NCBI RefSeq assembly: GCF_005146945.1
Contig: NZ_SWMS01000002.1
Location: 372,001 to 436,000 of the forward strand
DNA from: Prauserella endophytica
Lineage (GTDB): Bacteria; Actinomycetota; Actinomycetes; Mycobacteriales; Pseudonocardiaceae
Length of the DNA stretch: 64,000 bases
Reading direction: 5' to 3'
Shown here: one piece after another, positions 9,209 to 17,061 of the stretch
Position numbering within the stretch: position 1 is the stretch's first letter
Layout of the letters: each line of letters begins with the position of its first letter
The notes under the pieces: model-generated
Databases searched by the model: none
What the model saw: the letters and a program-made list of their open reading frames with translations, nothing else
What the model was told of the DNA's origin: nothing
Translations under genes and position numbers: made by a program

Positions 9209-9808
9209 TCAGGCAGGCTCGGTGCGGGAGTTCACCAGCCACTTGCCGGAGGATCTGGTCAGCTCGAACGTCGCCGTCACGGGAACCTGGGGCGGGAACG
9301 GCGGGTTGGCCGAGTCCCGACGGCAGCTGGTGACGGCCACCGCCTGCACGAGCACCCACTGGCTCTCCTGTGCGCCGGGTGAGGAGGGTGAGGGCTGGGT
9401 ACGCACGTCGCGCACGGTACGGGAGCACTGCTTGCGCTGGAAGTCCTCCCACACGATGCCGCCGTTGCCGTCCCGGAACTGTGCCAGCCCGGCCCGCATC
9501 CGCTCGGTGGAGAGCTGTTCCACGCGGCTGATCCAGGCGTCCGGGCGCGCGTCGTTCGCGTGCAACGTGTGCTGGCCGGTCAGCCACTGCCCGGCCACGG
9601 CCTCGGGCCGCGGAGCCCCGGGAGCGCTCAGGCTCGGCGGGGTCGGGCCACCCTTGGCCTGGTCGTCGATGGGCTCCCCGCCCGCTTCGGTGACCAGGTT
9701 CGCGCGGTCGTCGTCGGGGGCCTGCTGGTAACCCGCCCAGAACCCGCCGGCCAGCACTCCCACGACGGCGAGAGCACCCAGGTTGACCCAGATCTTGCGT
9801 CGGCTCAC
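9209..9808 (-). CDS. Membrane-anchored hypothetical protein
   Basis: 199 aa with a single N-terminal membrane segment (about residues 8-27, VNLGALAVVGVLAGGFWAGY) and a mostly extracellular remainder. The first part of that (about 28-70) is Pro/Gly/Asp-rich and linker-like; the rest has mixed alpha/beta character with two cysteines (CSRTV and TSCRR) that could form a disulfide. I do not recognise a named domain; the layout resembles small actinobacterial secreted accessory proteins. It stands alone and is divergent from the exporter leader at 9999. Function unknown. Confidence 0.65.
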   Translation of the reverse strand: MSRRKIWVNLGALAVVGVLAGGFWAGYQQAPDDDRANLVTEAGGEPIDDQAKGGPTPPSLSAPGAPRPEAVAGQWLTGQHTLHANDARPDAWISRVEQLSTERMRAGLAQFRDGNGGIVWEDFQRKQCSRTVRDVRTQPSPSSPGAQESQWVLVQAVAVTSCRRDSANPPFPPQVPVTATFELTRSSGKWLVNSRTEPA

Positions 9809-9985
9809 GACACCCCCGTTGTCACTCGGCTACGAGCGGTCGACGGTACCTCGGCGCTGATCGTTTCCACCAGCCGCGGTCGGACGGCCATTGAGGCCGG
9901 TGATGATGAATCTCTCGGCGCAGGTCAGGCCGCGCGTGCCCGTGTTCTCGCGGGGAGGGCGCCGGTCCGGACCGTGGTGTCCTGC

Positions 9986-9991
9986 TAGTCT
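9986..9991 (+). promoter_or_regulatory. -10-like hexamer of a leaderless leader ORF
   Basis: TAGTCT lies seven bases before the ATG at 9999, placing the likely transcription start at or next to the A of the start codon. That spacing is typical of leaderless actinobacterial transcripts. No clear -35 is visible. Inferred from spacing only. Confidence 0.4.
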
Positions 9992-9998
9992 GCGCGAC

Positions 9999-10052
9999 AT
10001 GTCTGGCGCTTCCGCCGCGGCCGCGGCCGTGACGAGGACGCTCCGCCACTAG
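9999..10052 (+). CDS. 17-aa putative leader peptide upstream of the MFS exporter
   Basis: A short frame (MSGASAAAAAVTRTLRH, then TAG) begins just downstream of a -10-like hexamer and ends inside a hairpin. It contains a run of five alanines and a basic C-terminus with two arginines. It lies about 100 nt before the start of a drug-exporter gene. Small leader ORFs whose translation controls downstream RNA folding are known upstream of antibiotic-resistance genes in bacteria, so a regulatory role is plausible, but nothing here proves it is translated. Confidence 0.4.
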   Translation: MSGASAAAAAVTRTLRH

Positions 10053-10104
10053 CGGCGGAGCGGTTCTCCCGCAACATTCTCCGTCGCTTCGTTCTGGACC
10101 GGAG
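10041..10104 (+). promoter_or_regulatory. Possible 1:2 / 2:3 / 3:4 attenuator
   Basis: Four complementary segments occur in order: CTCCGCC (10041-10047, the end of the leader ORF), GGCGGAG (10054-10060), CTCCG (10079-10083) and CGGAG (10100-10104). Segment 2 can pair with 1 or 3, and 3 can pair with 2 or 4, the arrangement of a classical attenuator. The 1:2 hairpin straddles the leader stop codon. The 3:4 hairpin is short (5 bp) and is followed only by CGGCCTTATTT, so termination would be weak. Confidence 0.35.
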
Positions 10105-10154
10105 CGGCCTTATTTGTGCTGCTCGGATTTCTCTCGAGCAACGGAGCATCTTTC

Positions 10155-11528
10155 GTGCGTACGGACATTCACCGGGCGACGTCCGGGCTGCGGCCCTGGC
10201 TCGTCCTCGGTTCCCTTTCCATGCTGCAGTTCCTGATCGCGGTCGACGTCACCGTGGTCAACATCGCGCTGCCCTCGATCGGCGCCGACTTCGGCGTCGG
10301 CGCCCGCGAGCTGACGTGGGTCGTCGTCGGCTACACCGTCGCGGGCGGTGGCCTGCTGATGTTCGGCGGCCGTCTCGGTGACGTGCTCGGCAGACGGCGG
10401 GTCCTGCTCACCGGCGCGACGGTGTTCGGCGCCGCCTCGCTGCTGGCGGGCGTGGCGCCGTCGTATCCCCTGCTGGTGGCCGCGCGAATGCTGCAGGGGG
10501 TAGGCGAGGCGCTCGCCCTTCCCTCGGCGATGGCGGTGATCGTGCTGACGTTTCCCGAAGGGCCGCGCCGGACTCGCGCACTGAGCGTGTGGGCCGCCGT
10601 CGCCAGCACCGGCCTGGTACTGGGTTTCGTGCTCTCGGGCGTCATCACGGAACTGCTCGGCTGGCGGTGGATCTTCCTCGTCTGCGTGCCGTTCGTCGTG
10701 TTCGTGCTCGCCGCCGGCGCGGTCCTCGTTCCCACTGATCCACCGGGCGAACGGACACCGCTCGACCTGCCCGGCTCGGTGCTGCTGACGCTCGCGCCGC
10801 TGCTGCTGGTGTTCGGGATCGTCGAGGCGGGGGAGGGCGGCGGGCACCCGTGGGTGGCGGCTGTCGCGCTGGCAGGCGCGGCGGTGGCGGGCGGCCTGCT
10901 CGTCGTCGTGGAGCGGCGGGCGGCTCGCCCGCTGCTCCCGCCCGCGCTCTTCCGGAACCGGGCTCGGGTGCTCGCCAACGTCGCGACCGCGTTGCTCAGC
11001 GGCGCCCTGTCCACGTCGTTCCTGCTGCTGACGTTCCAGCTCCAGCAACGGGCGGCCCTCGGCCCGCTGGCGGCGGGCGTGGCGCTGCTGCCGCTCGCGG
11101 TGACGCTCGTGGCGGCGGCGACCCTCGTGCCCCGCGTCGTCGGCAGGTGGGGAGCGCGGGCCTGCGCGCTCGTCGGCATCGTGCTGACCGCGGCCGGGAT
11201 GGTGTCGATCGCACTCGGCTCCGGTGTCGCGGCGGGTGCGCTGGAGTCGCTCCCGGCGATGGTGCTGATCGCCGCAGGCATGGGCTTCGGCCTCGTCGGC
11301 CTGCAGTACGCGGCGGTGAGCGGCGTGACCGGCGACGACGCGGGTGTCGCGTCCGGTGTCCAGCGTGCCGCCGACCAGCTCGGCGGCTCGTCGGGGGTAA
11401 CGCTCTACGTCGGCATCGGTTTCGCTCCCGCGCTCTCCGGTTTCGATCCGTTCGTCGTCAGCTGTGCGCTGGCGACGGCGGGACTCGTCGCGGCGGGCCT
11501 GCTCGCGTGGCGCATCAGAGTGACCTGA
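10155..11528 (+). CDS. MFS drug exporter, DHA2 (14-TM) type
   Basis: About 457 aa with roughly 14 hydrophobic segments; proton-coupled efflux of toxic compounds is the known role of this family. Motif A appears as GGRLGDVLGRRR after TM2, and DVTVVNIALPSI in TM1 is typical of EmrB/QacA relatives. The start is taken as GTG 10155, preceded by GGAG at a good distance; an in-frame GTG at 10116 lacks such a site. A 17-aa leader ORF and overlapping hairpins lie upstream, so expression may respond to translation stalling. The substrate is unknown. Confidence 0.85.
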   Translation: MRTDIHRATSGLRPWLVLGSLSMLQFLIAVDVTVVNIALPSIGADFGVGARELTWVVVGYTVAGGGLLMFGGRLGDVLGRRRVLLTGATVFGAASLLAGVAPSYPLLVAARMLQGVGEALALPSAMAVIVLTFPEGPRRTRALSVWAAVASTGLVLGFVLSGVITELLGWRWIFLVCVPFVVFVLAAGAVLVPTDPPGERTPLDLPGSVLLTLAPLLLVFGIVEAGEGGGHPWVAAVALAGAAVAGGLLVVVERRAARPLLPPALFRNRARVLANVATALLSGALSTSFLLLTFQLQQRAALGPLAAGVALLPLAVTLVAAATLVPRVVGRWGARACALVGIVLTAAGMVSIALGSGVAAGALESLPAMVLIAAGMGFGLVGLQYAAVSGVTGDDAGVASGVQRAADQLGGSSGVTLYVGIGFAPALSGFDPFVVSCALATAGLVAAGLLAWRIRVT

Positions 11529-11640
11529 CCAGCGGTCTGTCCGCCGTGTCGTCCTCGGCGATGCATGAGACGGGGGGCACGCGGGTAGCCAGTGGCCACG
11601 TGATCACGGAGGCGGGATCGAAGGGGGCGGGGAGCCCGCG

Positions 11641-12669
11641 GTGCTGACCCAGCAATGGCCGGTCGGGTTGTCCGTCGCGGTGTTCGTGGCCGCCGCGGTG
11701 CTGACGGTGTTGTGCAGCATCCGGCTGGCCGCGCTCGGCGACACGCTGGCGGACCGGACCGGCTGGGGCGAGGCGCTGTTCGGCGCGGTCTTCTTCGGAC
11801 TCGCGACGTCGCTGTCCGGGATCGTCATGACAGGCGTGAGCGCGGCCGCCGACCAGCCCGAACTGGCCTACGGCAACGCCGTCGGCGGGATCGCCGCCCA
11901 GACTCTCGCGATCGTGGTGGCCGACGCCGCGCACCGGCGGGTGAACCTCGAGCACGCGGCGGCCTCGCCCGGAAACCTCCTGTTCGGCTGCCTGCTGATC
12001 GTGCTGCTGAGCACGGCCCTGCTCGCGTCGTTCAGCCCGGACGTCACCGTGGCCGGTGTGCATCCGGCCTCGGCGATCCTCGTTGCCTTCTACGTCGGCG
12101 GGCTGGCGCTGATCCGGGGGCAGCCGCACCCGATGTGGCGTGCGATCGCCACCAGCGAGACGCAGCCGGACGAGCCGGACGACCACGGGCGATTGAGCAG
12201 CCGCGGTCTCGGTGCACTGTGGACGGAGTTCGTGCTGATCGCCGCCGTGGTGGTGGTCGGCGGCTGGGCGGTCGCACGTGCCGCCGACAGCCTGGTCACG
12301 GCAACGGGTCTGAACGCGGGCGTGGTCGGTGCCGTGTTCATGGGCCTCGTCAACGCTCTGCCGGAGACGGTCACGGCTCTCGCCGCGGTGCGCCGGGGCG
12401 CGGTGACGCTGGCCATCGCGGCCGTGGTCGGGGGCAACAGTCTCGACGCGCTGAACCTGGTCGTCGGCGACGTTCTCTACGGAGGCGGCTCGCTCTACCA
12501 CGCCGCCAGCCAGGACCAGCTGTTCCTCACCACCTCGGCCCTGCTCATGACGGCGGTGCTGCTGGGCGGGCTTCTCGTGCGCCAGCGCAGGGGCTGGTGG
12601 CGGCTCGGGTTCGACGGCGTGGTGCTCGTCGTCATCTACGCGGTGACGGTGCTGACCCTCGCGATGTGA
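11641..12669 (+). CDS. Sodium/calcium exchanger (CaCA) superfamily membrane protein
   Basis: 342 aa, about ten membrane segments arranged as two homologous halves. The paired alpha-repeats are seen as GLATSLSGIVMTGVSAA in the first half and GLVNALPETVTALAAV in the second, the latter with the conserved PE pair; the first repeat lacks it. Such proteins exchange Ca2+ or another cation for Na+ or H+ across the membrane. The GTG at 11641 follows GGGGAGCCCGC. About 110 nt separates it from the exporter, so it may or may not be in the same transcript. Ion specificity is not visible. Confidence 0.75.
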   Translation: MLTQQWPVGLSVAVFVAAAVLTVLCSIRLAALGDTLADRTGWGEALFGAVFFGLATSLSGIVMTGVSAAADQPELAYGNAVGGIAAQTLAIVVADAAHRRVNLEHAAASPGNLLFGCLLIVLLSTALLASFSPDVTVAGVHPASAILVAFYVGGLALIRGQPHPMWRAIATSETQPDEPDDHGRLSSRGLGALWTEFVLIAAVVVVGGWAVARAADSLVTATGLNAGVVGAVFMGLVNALPETVTALAAVRRGAVTLAIAAVVGGNSLDALNLVVGDVLYGGGSLYHAASQDQLFLTTSALLMTAVLLGGLLVRQRRGWWRLGFDGVVLVVIYAVTVLTLAM

Positions 12670-12847
12670 AACGGCCCGCGGCCGTCGTCGCCGCCGCAAC
12701 GCCGCGGGGAGCCGTTCGGCGATCTCGAGGCCCCACAGTCCGAAGTGGTCGGTCATGGCGCCGGGGTCGGCTCGCCGGTCCAGGGCTTGCCTGCCTTCCT
12801 CCTCGGATCGCGCGAGCACCGCGGGCGCTCGCGGGCCAGGTGCCGGG

Positions 12848-12877
12848 TATACACACAGTGAATACACCGTGTGTATA
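12848..12877. promoter_or_regulatory. PadR-type operator palindrome
   Basis: Perfect 9-bp arms TATACACAC (12848-12856) and GTGTGTATA (12869-12877) flank a 12-bp centre that itself contains GTGAATACAC. TATAGT at 12874-12879 could be the -10 of the padR operon, so a bound repressor would block it. PadR regulators typically bind such TATACA/TGTATA repeats in front of their own gene. Confidence 0.75.
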
Positions 12878-12919
12878 GTGCACGGCACCGACGCTCGACC
12901 ACAGGGAAAGGAGGGGCCG

Positions 12920-13444
12920 ATGTCGGTCTCGCGCACGCTGCTGGCGCTGCTCGAACCGGGGCCGCGACACGGCTACGACCTCAAGCGCGCCTACGACGAG
13001 CAGTTCGCCCATGGCAAGCAGCTCGCGTACGGCCAGGTGTACTCGACGTTGTCGCGGCTGCTGCGCAACGGGCTCGTCGAGGAGGCAGGGGTCGAACACG
13101 GGGCCGGTCCGGACCGCAAGCGCTACACGATCACCGACGCCGGGGTGACCGACGTCGAGACGTGGCTGCGCACGGCGGAGAACCCGGAGCCGTACCTGCA
13201 GAACACGCTCTACACCAAGGTGGTGCTGGCGCTGCTGTCCGGGCGCAGCGCCCACGACGTGCTGGACACCCAGCGCTCGGCCCACCTCGCCGTCATGCGC
13301 GATCTCACCAGGCGCAAGGCGGACGGCGACCTGGCCGACCAGCTGATCTGCGATCACGCCCTGTTCCATCTGGAGGCCGACCTGCGGTGGCTGGAACTCA
13401 CCGCGGCGCGGCTCGACGCACTCGCGGAGGTGGTGCGCTCATGA
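12920..13444 (+). CDS. PadR-family transcriptional repressor
   Basis: 174 aa with an N-terminal winged helix (HGYDLKRAYDEQF, then YSTLSRLLRNGLVEEAG) and a C-terminal helical dimerisation domain, the layout of PadR subfamily 2 regulators. The ATG at 12920 follows GGAAAGGAGGGGCCG. Its stop overlaps the ABC ATPase start by ATGA, so the repressor and the exporter-like ABC proteins form one operon. The palindrome at 12848-12877 probably serves as its autoregulatory operator. Likely released by a toxic ligand that the ABC system handles. Confidence 0.9.
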   Translation: MSVSRTLLALLEPGPRHGYDLKRAYDEQFAHGKQLAYGQVYSTLSRLLRNGLVEEAGVEHGAGPDRKRYTITDAGVTDVETWLRTAENPEPYLQNTLYTKVVLALLSGRSAHDVLDTQRSAHLAVMRDLTRRKADGDLADQLICDHALFHLEADLRWLELTAARLDALAEVVRS

Positions 13445-14121
13445 CCGAACCATTGCTCGCCGGACGAGACCTGCACAAGTCGTTCGGCCCGACCGAGGCG
13501 CTGCGTGGCGCGGACGTCGCCGTGCGCGCGGGCGAGGTGCTGGCCGTCATGGGCCCCTCGGGCTCCGGCAAGTCCACGCTGCTGCACTGCCTCGCGGGCA
13601 TCGTCCGACCCGACTCGGGCTCGATCCGATACCAGGGCCGGGATCTGGTCGAAATGTCCGACGGCGAGCGCAGCGCGCTGCGGCGCACGGACTTCGGGTT
13701 CGTCTTCCAGTTCGGTCAGCTGGTCCCGGAGCTGACCTGCCTGGAGAACGTGGCGCTGCCGCTGCGGCTCGGCGGGGCCAAGCGCAAGCCAGCGGAGGCC
13801 AGGGCGCGGCAGTGGCTGGAGCGGCTCGAGGTCGGCGACCTCGGCGACCGCAGGCCCGGCGACGTCTCCGGCGGCCAGGGTCAGCGCGTGGCGGTGGCCA
13901 GGGCGCTGGTCAGCGATCCCAAGGTGGTGTTCGCGGACGAGCCCACCGGCGCGCTGGACTCGCTCAACGGCGAGAAGGTGATGCGCCTGCTCACCGACGC
14001 CGCGCGCGGCGCGGGCGCCGCGGTCGTCCTGGTGACCCACGAACCGCGCGTGGCCGCTCACTCCGACCGGGAGATCGTGGTCCGCGACGGCCGCGTGAAA
14101 GACCTGGAGCTGGCGGCATGA
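13441..14121 (+). CDS. ABC transporter ATP-binding protein, MacB/LolD type
   Basis: 226 aa, typical of ATPases that partner FtsX-like permeases. Walker A is GPSGSGKST, the signature VSGGQGQR, Walker B VVFADEPTGALDS and the H-loop VLVTHE. The region FGFVFQFGQLVPELT holds the Q-loop. It overlaps padR upstream and the permease downstream by four bases each, so subunits are made in step. It should drive a mechanotransmission-type exporter or an antimicrobial resistance system rather than uptake. Confidence 0.92.
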   Translation: MTEPLLAGRDLHKSFGPTEALRGADVAVRAGEVLAVMGPSGSGKSTLLHCLAGIVRPDSGSIRYQGRDLVEMSDGERSALRRTDFGFVFQFGQLVPELTCLENVALPLRLGGAKRKPAEARARQWLERLEVGDLGDRRPGDVSGGQGQRVAVARALVSDPKVVFADEPTGALDSLNGEKVMRLLTDAARGAGAAVVLVTHEPRVAAHSDREIVVRDGRVKDLELAA

Positions 14122-16436
14122 TCCGCGATCTCCTGCTGGGGCTCCGGCTGGCCGTCGGGGGTGGCCGGATCTCGGGGCAGGCGCTGCTGCGGCTGGCGAT
14201 GACCACGCTCGGGGTCGCGCTCGTCGTCGCGGTCCTGCTCCCGGCGGCGTCGATCAACACGCTGGTGAGCGAGCAGGACGCCAGAGAGGCCGCCCAGGTC
14301 CCGCAGGTCGAACCGCGCCCCGGTGTCGACCCGCTGTACCGGCTCGACTGGTTCATCGACGGGGGCGACGACTACCTGCGGGCCGTGGTCGTCGCGCCGG
14401 ACGGGCCGAACGCGCCGGTGCCGCCGGGGCTGGACCGCATCCCCGCTCCTGGGGAGGTCGTGGTCTCGCCCGCGGCGGCCGACTACCTCGCCAGCCCGGC
14501 CGGTGAGCCGGCGCGGGCCCGCATCGGGGGCACCGTCGTCGGCGAGGTCGGCAAGGCGGGTCTGGGCCTGGCCAGCGACCGGGTGGTGTACGTCGGGGAC
14601 ACGGCGGAGCGGCTGAAGGGGGAGGACTACACCACGCCGGTGTACGGGTTCGGCGCGGAACCCGACGGCCTCGCCCTTGACATCACCACGGCGGCGTTCG
14701 TGGCGCCGGTCGCGGTGGTCCTCCTGCTGCCGCTGCTGATCTTCGTCACCACTGCCTCGCGCATGGGCGCCGCGCAACGGGAACGCAGGCTCGCGGCACT
14801 GCGGCTGCTGGGCGTCAGCGGACGTCAGGTCCGCCGCATCGCCGCGGCCGAGTCGCTGGTTGGCGCCGTGGCGGGGCTGGTGCTCGGTGGCGCGCTGTTC
14901 CTTGCGCTGCGCCCGCTGATCGGGCACCTCGACCTGTTCGGGATGCGGTTCTTCCCCGAGGACTTCGTCCCGTCGTGGCCACTGGTCGTCGTCATCGCGC
15001 TGCTGGTGCCGGGGCTGGCCGTTGGCGCGGCGATCTTCGGCCTGCGCCGCACGATCGTCGAACCGCTCGGGGTTGTCCGGCAGGGCAAACCCGCACGCAG
15101 GCGGATGTGGTGGCGCTGGTCGGTCGCGGCACTCGGCGGCCTGCTGATGGCGGGCACCCTGCTCGCCGATGAACGCTCGAACGCCACGCCGGTCGGCCTG
15201 GCGCTGGCCGCGGGCAGCTCGCTGCTGCTGATCGGTGTCGCGGCGCTGCTGCCGTGGGCGGTGGAGAAGCTCGTCGCCGGGCTGCGGGGCGGCACGCCGG
15301 CCTGGCAGCTGGCGGTGCGCAGGCTGCAACTGGAGAGCGGCACCGCGAGTCGCGTGGTCTCCGGGCTGGTCATCGTGCTCGCGGGCGCGATCCTGATCCA
15401 GACGCTCGTGGGCGCGGTCAGCGCGACGGAGTCCGAGGGCAGCAGGTGGCAGGCGGCGACCCCGGTCGCCGCGCAGGTCGTGGGCGACGACGAGCAGGTC
15501 GACGAGGCCGCGAGCCTGCTGGCCGGAACCGACGGGATCACGGCGGTGCACGAGGTCGTCGCGGCACCGTTGCGCGCGGCAGGCGACGGCTCGGGCTGGC
15601 ACGGGCAGGTACTGATCGGCGACTGCGCGGCGCTGGCCTCCCGTGCCGAGCTGGGCACGTGTGCCGACGGCGACGTGTTCTCGGTCGGCGCACTACGGGA
15701 GAGCAGCGGCCTCGCCATGCCCGAACCGGGCGCGCGGGTGCGGTTCTACTCCTACGGCGGCGACGGTGAGCAGACCGACGGTCCGCAGTGGACACTCCCG
15801 GCGGAGGTGCGGCAGGTGCCCGCGGACCAGGCTGCGCGCGAGGTCTCGTCCATCCTGCTCGTCACGCCGGGCGCGCTGGGTGGCGTGACCCCGTCCGACG
15901 CCGAGCGCGTGCTGTACGTGACGGGCACCGGGGCGCCGGCCAGGGTGTTCGAGGCCGCCTCACTTGCGGTCGGTCCACTGAGCTGGGAGGTCGACGTCCG
16001 GCCCGCGCTGGCGGTGTCCGACTCGAGCCGCCTCGACGAGACGACGCGCACGATGCGCGGCATGTTGCTGGTCGCGTCGATCTTCGTGCTGGCGGTGGCC
16101 GCGCTGTCGTTGCTGATGCTCTCGATCGAGCAGATCGTCGAACGCCGCCGCCCGCTGGCGGCCCTGTCGGCGGCTGGGGTCCCGCTGTCGGTGCTGGCCA
16201 GGGGATCCTTGTGGCAGAACGCCATTCCCGTCGCCATCGGGGTCGTGCTCGCCGTCGTGGCGGGGATCGGGATCACGCTGCCGACCCTGCGCTACGCGGG
16301 CCTGAGCCTCAGCCTGGACGCCGGGCTCATCGGGATCGTGTGTGGCGCGGCGGTGCTCGCCGTGCTCGCGGCCACGGCACTGACGCTGCCGTTGCTGCGT
16401 CAGGTGACCAGGCTGGACGGTCTGCGGGCCGAGTAG
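14118..16436 (+). CDS. FtsX-like ABC permease
   Basis: 772 aa with an N-terminal membrane segment, an extracellular domain, and two FtsX-type transmembrane blocks (around residues 195-430 and 650-770), the latter reading SIFVLAVAALSLLMLSIEQI near its start. The fused double-FtsX layout is usual for actinobacterial antimicrobial-peptide or lipid exporters. Start ATG overlaps the ATPase stop. A large extracellular stretch between the TM blocks probably contacts the substrate. The genes padR, ATPase and permease form a self-regulated unit; the substrate is unknown. Confidence 0.88.
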   Translation: MIRDLLLGLRLAVGGGRISGQALLRLAMTTLGVALVVAVLLPAASINTLVSEQDAREAAQVPQVEPRPGVDPLYRLDWFIDGGDDYLRAVVVAPDGPNAPVPPGLDRIPAPGEVVVSPAAADYLASPAGEPARARIGGTVVGEVGKAGLGLASDRVVYVGDTAERLKGEDYTTPVYGFGAEPDGLALDITTAAFVAPVAVVLLLPLLIFVTTASRMGAAQRERRLAALRLLGVSGRQVRRIAAAESLVGAVAGLVLGGALFLALRPLIGHLDLFGMRFFPEDFVPSWPLVVVIALLVPGLAVGAAIFGLRRTIVEPLGVVRQGKPARRRMWWRWSVAALGGLLMAGTLLADERSNATPVGLALAAGSSLLLIGVAALLPWAVEKLVAGLRGGTPAWQLAVRRLQLESGTASRVVSGLVIVLAGAILIQTLVGAVSATESEGSRWQAATPVAAQVVGDDEQVDEAASLLAGTDGITAVHEVVAAPLRAAGDGSGWHGQVLIGDCAALASRAELGTCADGDVFSVGALRESSGLAMPEPGARVRFYSYGGDGEQTDGPQWTLPAEVRQVPADQAAREVSSILLVTPGALGGVTPSDAERVLYVTGTGAPARVFEAASLAVGPLSWEVDVRPALAVSDSSRLDETTRTMRGMLLVASIFVLAVAALSLLMLSIEQIVERRRPLAALSAAGVPLSVLARGSLWQNAIPVAIGVVLAVVAGIGITLPTLRYAGLSLSLDAGLIGIVCGAAVLAVLAATALTLPLLRQVTRLDGLRAE

Positions 16437-16491
16437 TCGCGCCTCGCTCGACGGGTTCGCGGTGGCCGGCGACGCCTTTCCAGGGTGAACG

Positions 16492-17061
16492 CTAGCGGTG
16501 CGGGTTCGTCAGCGCGTCGTTCAGGAGCTTGCGGATGTGCCTGGGATCCGCGTCGCGGTCGTCGAGCAGGATCGCGGCGCACAGGCCGTCGGCCAGCGCG
16601 ACCACGGACTCGATGGCGTCGGCGTCGGCGGTGAGCGTCCCGGCGAGCTCGGCGACGTTCTCCCGCCAGCGCCGCGCCACCGGGCGGAGAGCGGGGCGGC
16701 GCGCGGCCAGTGTCGACAGCTCCCGCTCGGCCAGCGCTCGTTTGCGGCCGGGGCCGGACGACTCGGCGATGAACTCGGCGAGCCCGGTGAGTTTGTCCCC
16801 ATCGGACTCGATGAGCCCTCGGATGCGTTCGGTGTAGGCGTCCGCGATGCTGCTCAGAGCGCCGACCAGGAGATCGTCGAGGGTGGCGAAGTAGTAGAGG
16901 GTGAGGCTGGCGGGGATACCCGCTTCCTTGGCGACCGTCCGGTGGGTCACCCCCGAAGCTCCGTCGCGCAGCACCACGGTCAGCGTCGCCTCGATGATCT
17001 CGGCCCGGCGGCGCTGCCCGCGGAGCTTGCGCCCGTCAACCTCGTGGTCCCCGTCCGCCAT
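16492..17061 (-). CDS. TetR/AcrR-family transcriptional regulator
   Basis: 189 aa. The N-terminal helix-turn-helix is clear (HRTVAKEAGIPASLTLYYFATLDDLL), followed by a helical ligand-binding domain. The ATG at 17061 follows GGGAGGGACG; the frame extends further upstream without a good start. Its first 26 nt overlap the end of the MFS gene, so both are cotranscribed, exporter first. It probably represses the exporter through the inverted repeat at 18616-18656. Confidence 0.9.
   Translation of the reverse strand: MADGDHEVDGRKLRGQRRRAEIIEATLTVVLRDGASGVTHRTVAKEAGIPASLTLYYFATLDDLLVGALSSIADAYTERIRGLIESDGDKLTGLAEFIAESSGPGRKRALAERELSTLAARRPALRPVARRWRENVAELAGTLTADADAIESVVALADGLCAAILLDDRDADPRHIRKLLNDALTNPHR

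Noticed and set aside
14058-15602. Long minus-strand open frame rich in Arg, Gln, His and Asp
   Set aside because: Shadow of the FtsX-type permease with typical antisense composition and no motifs.
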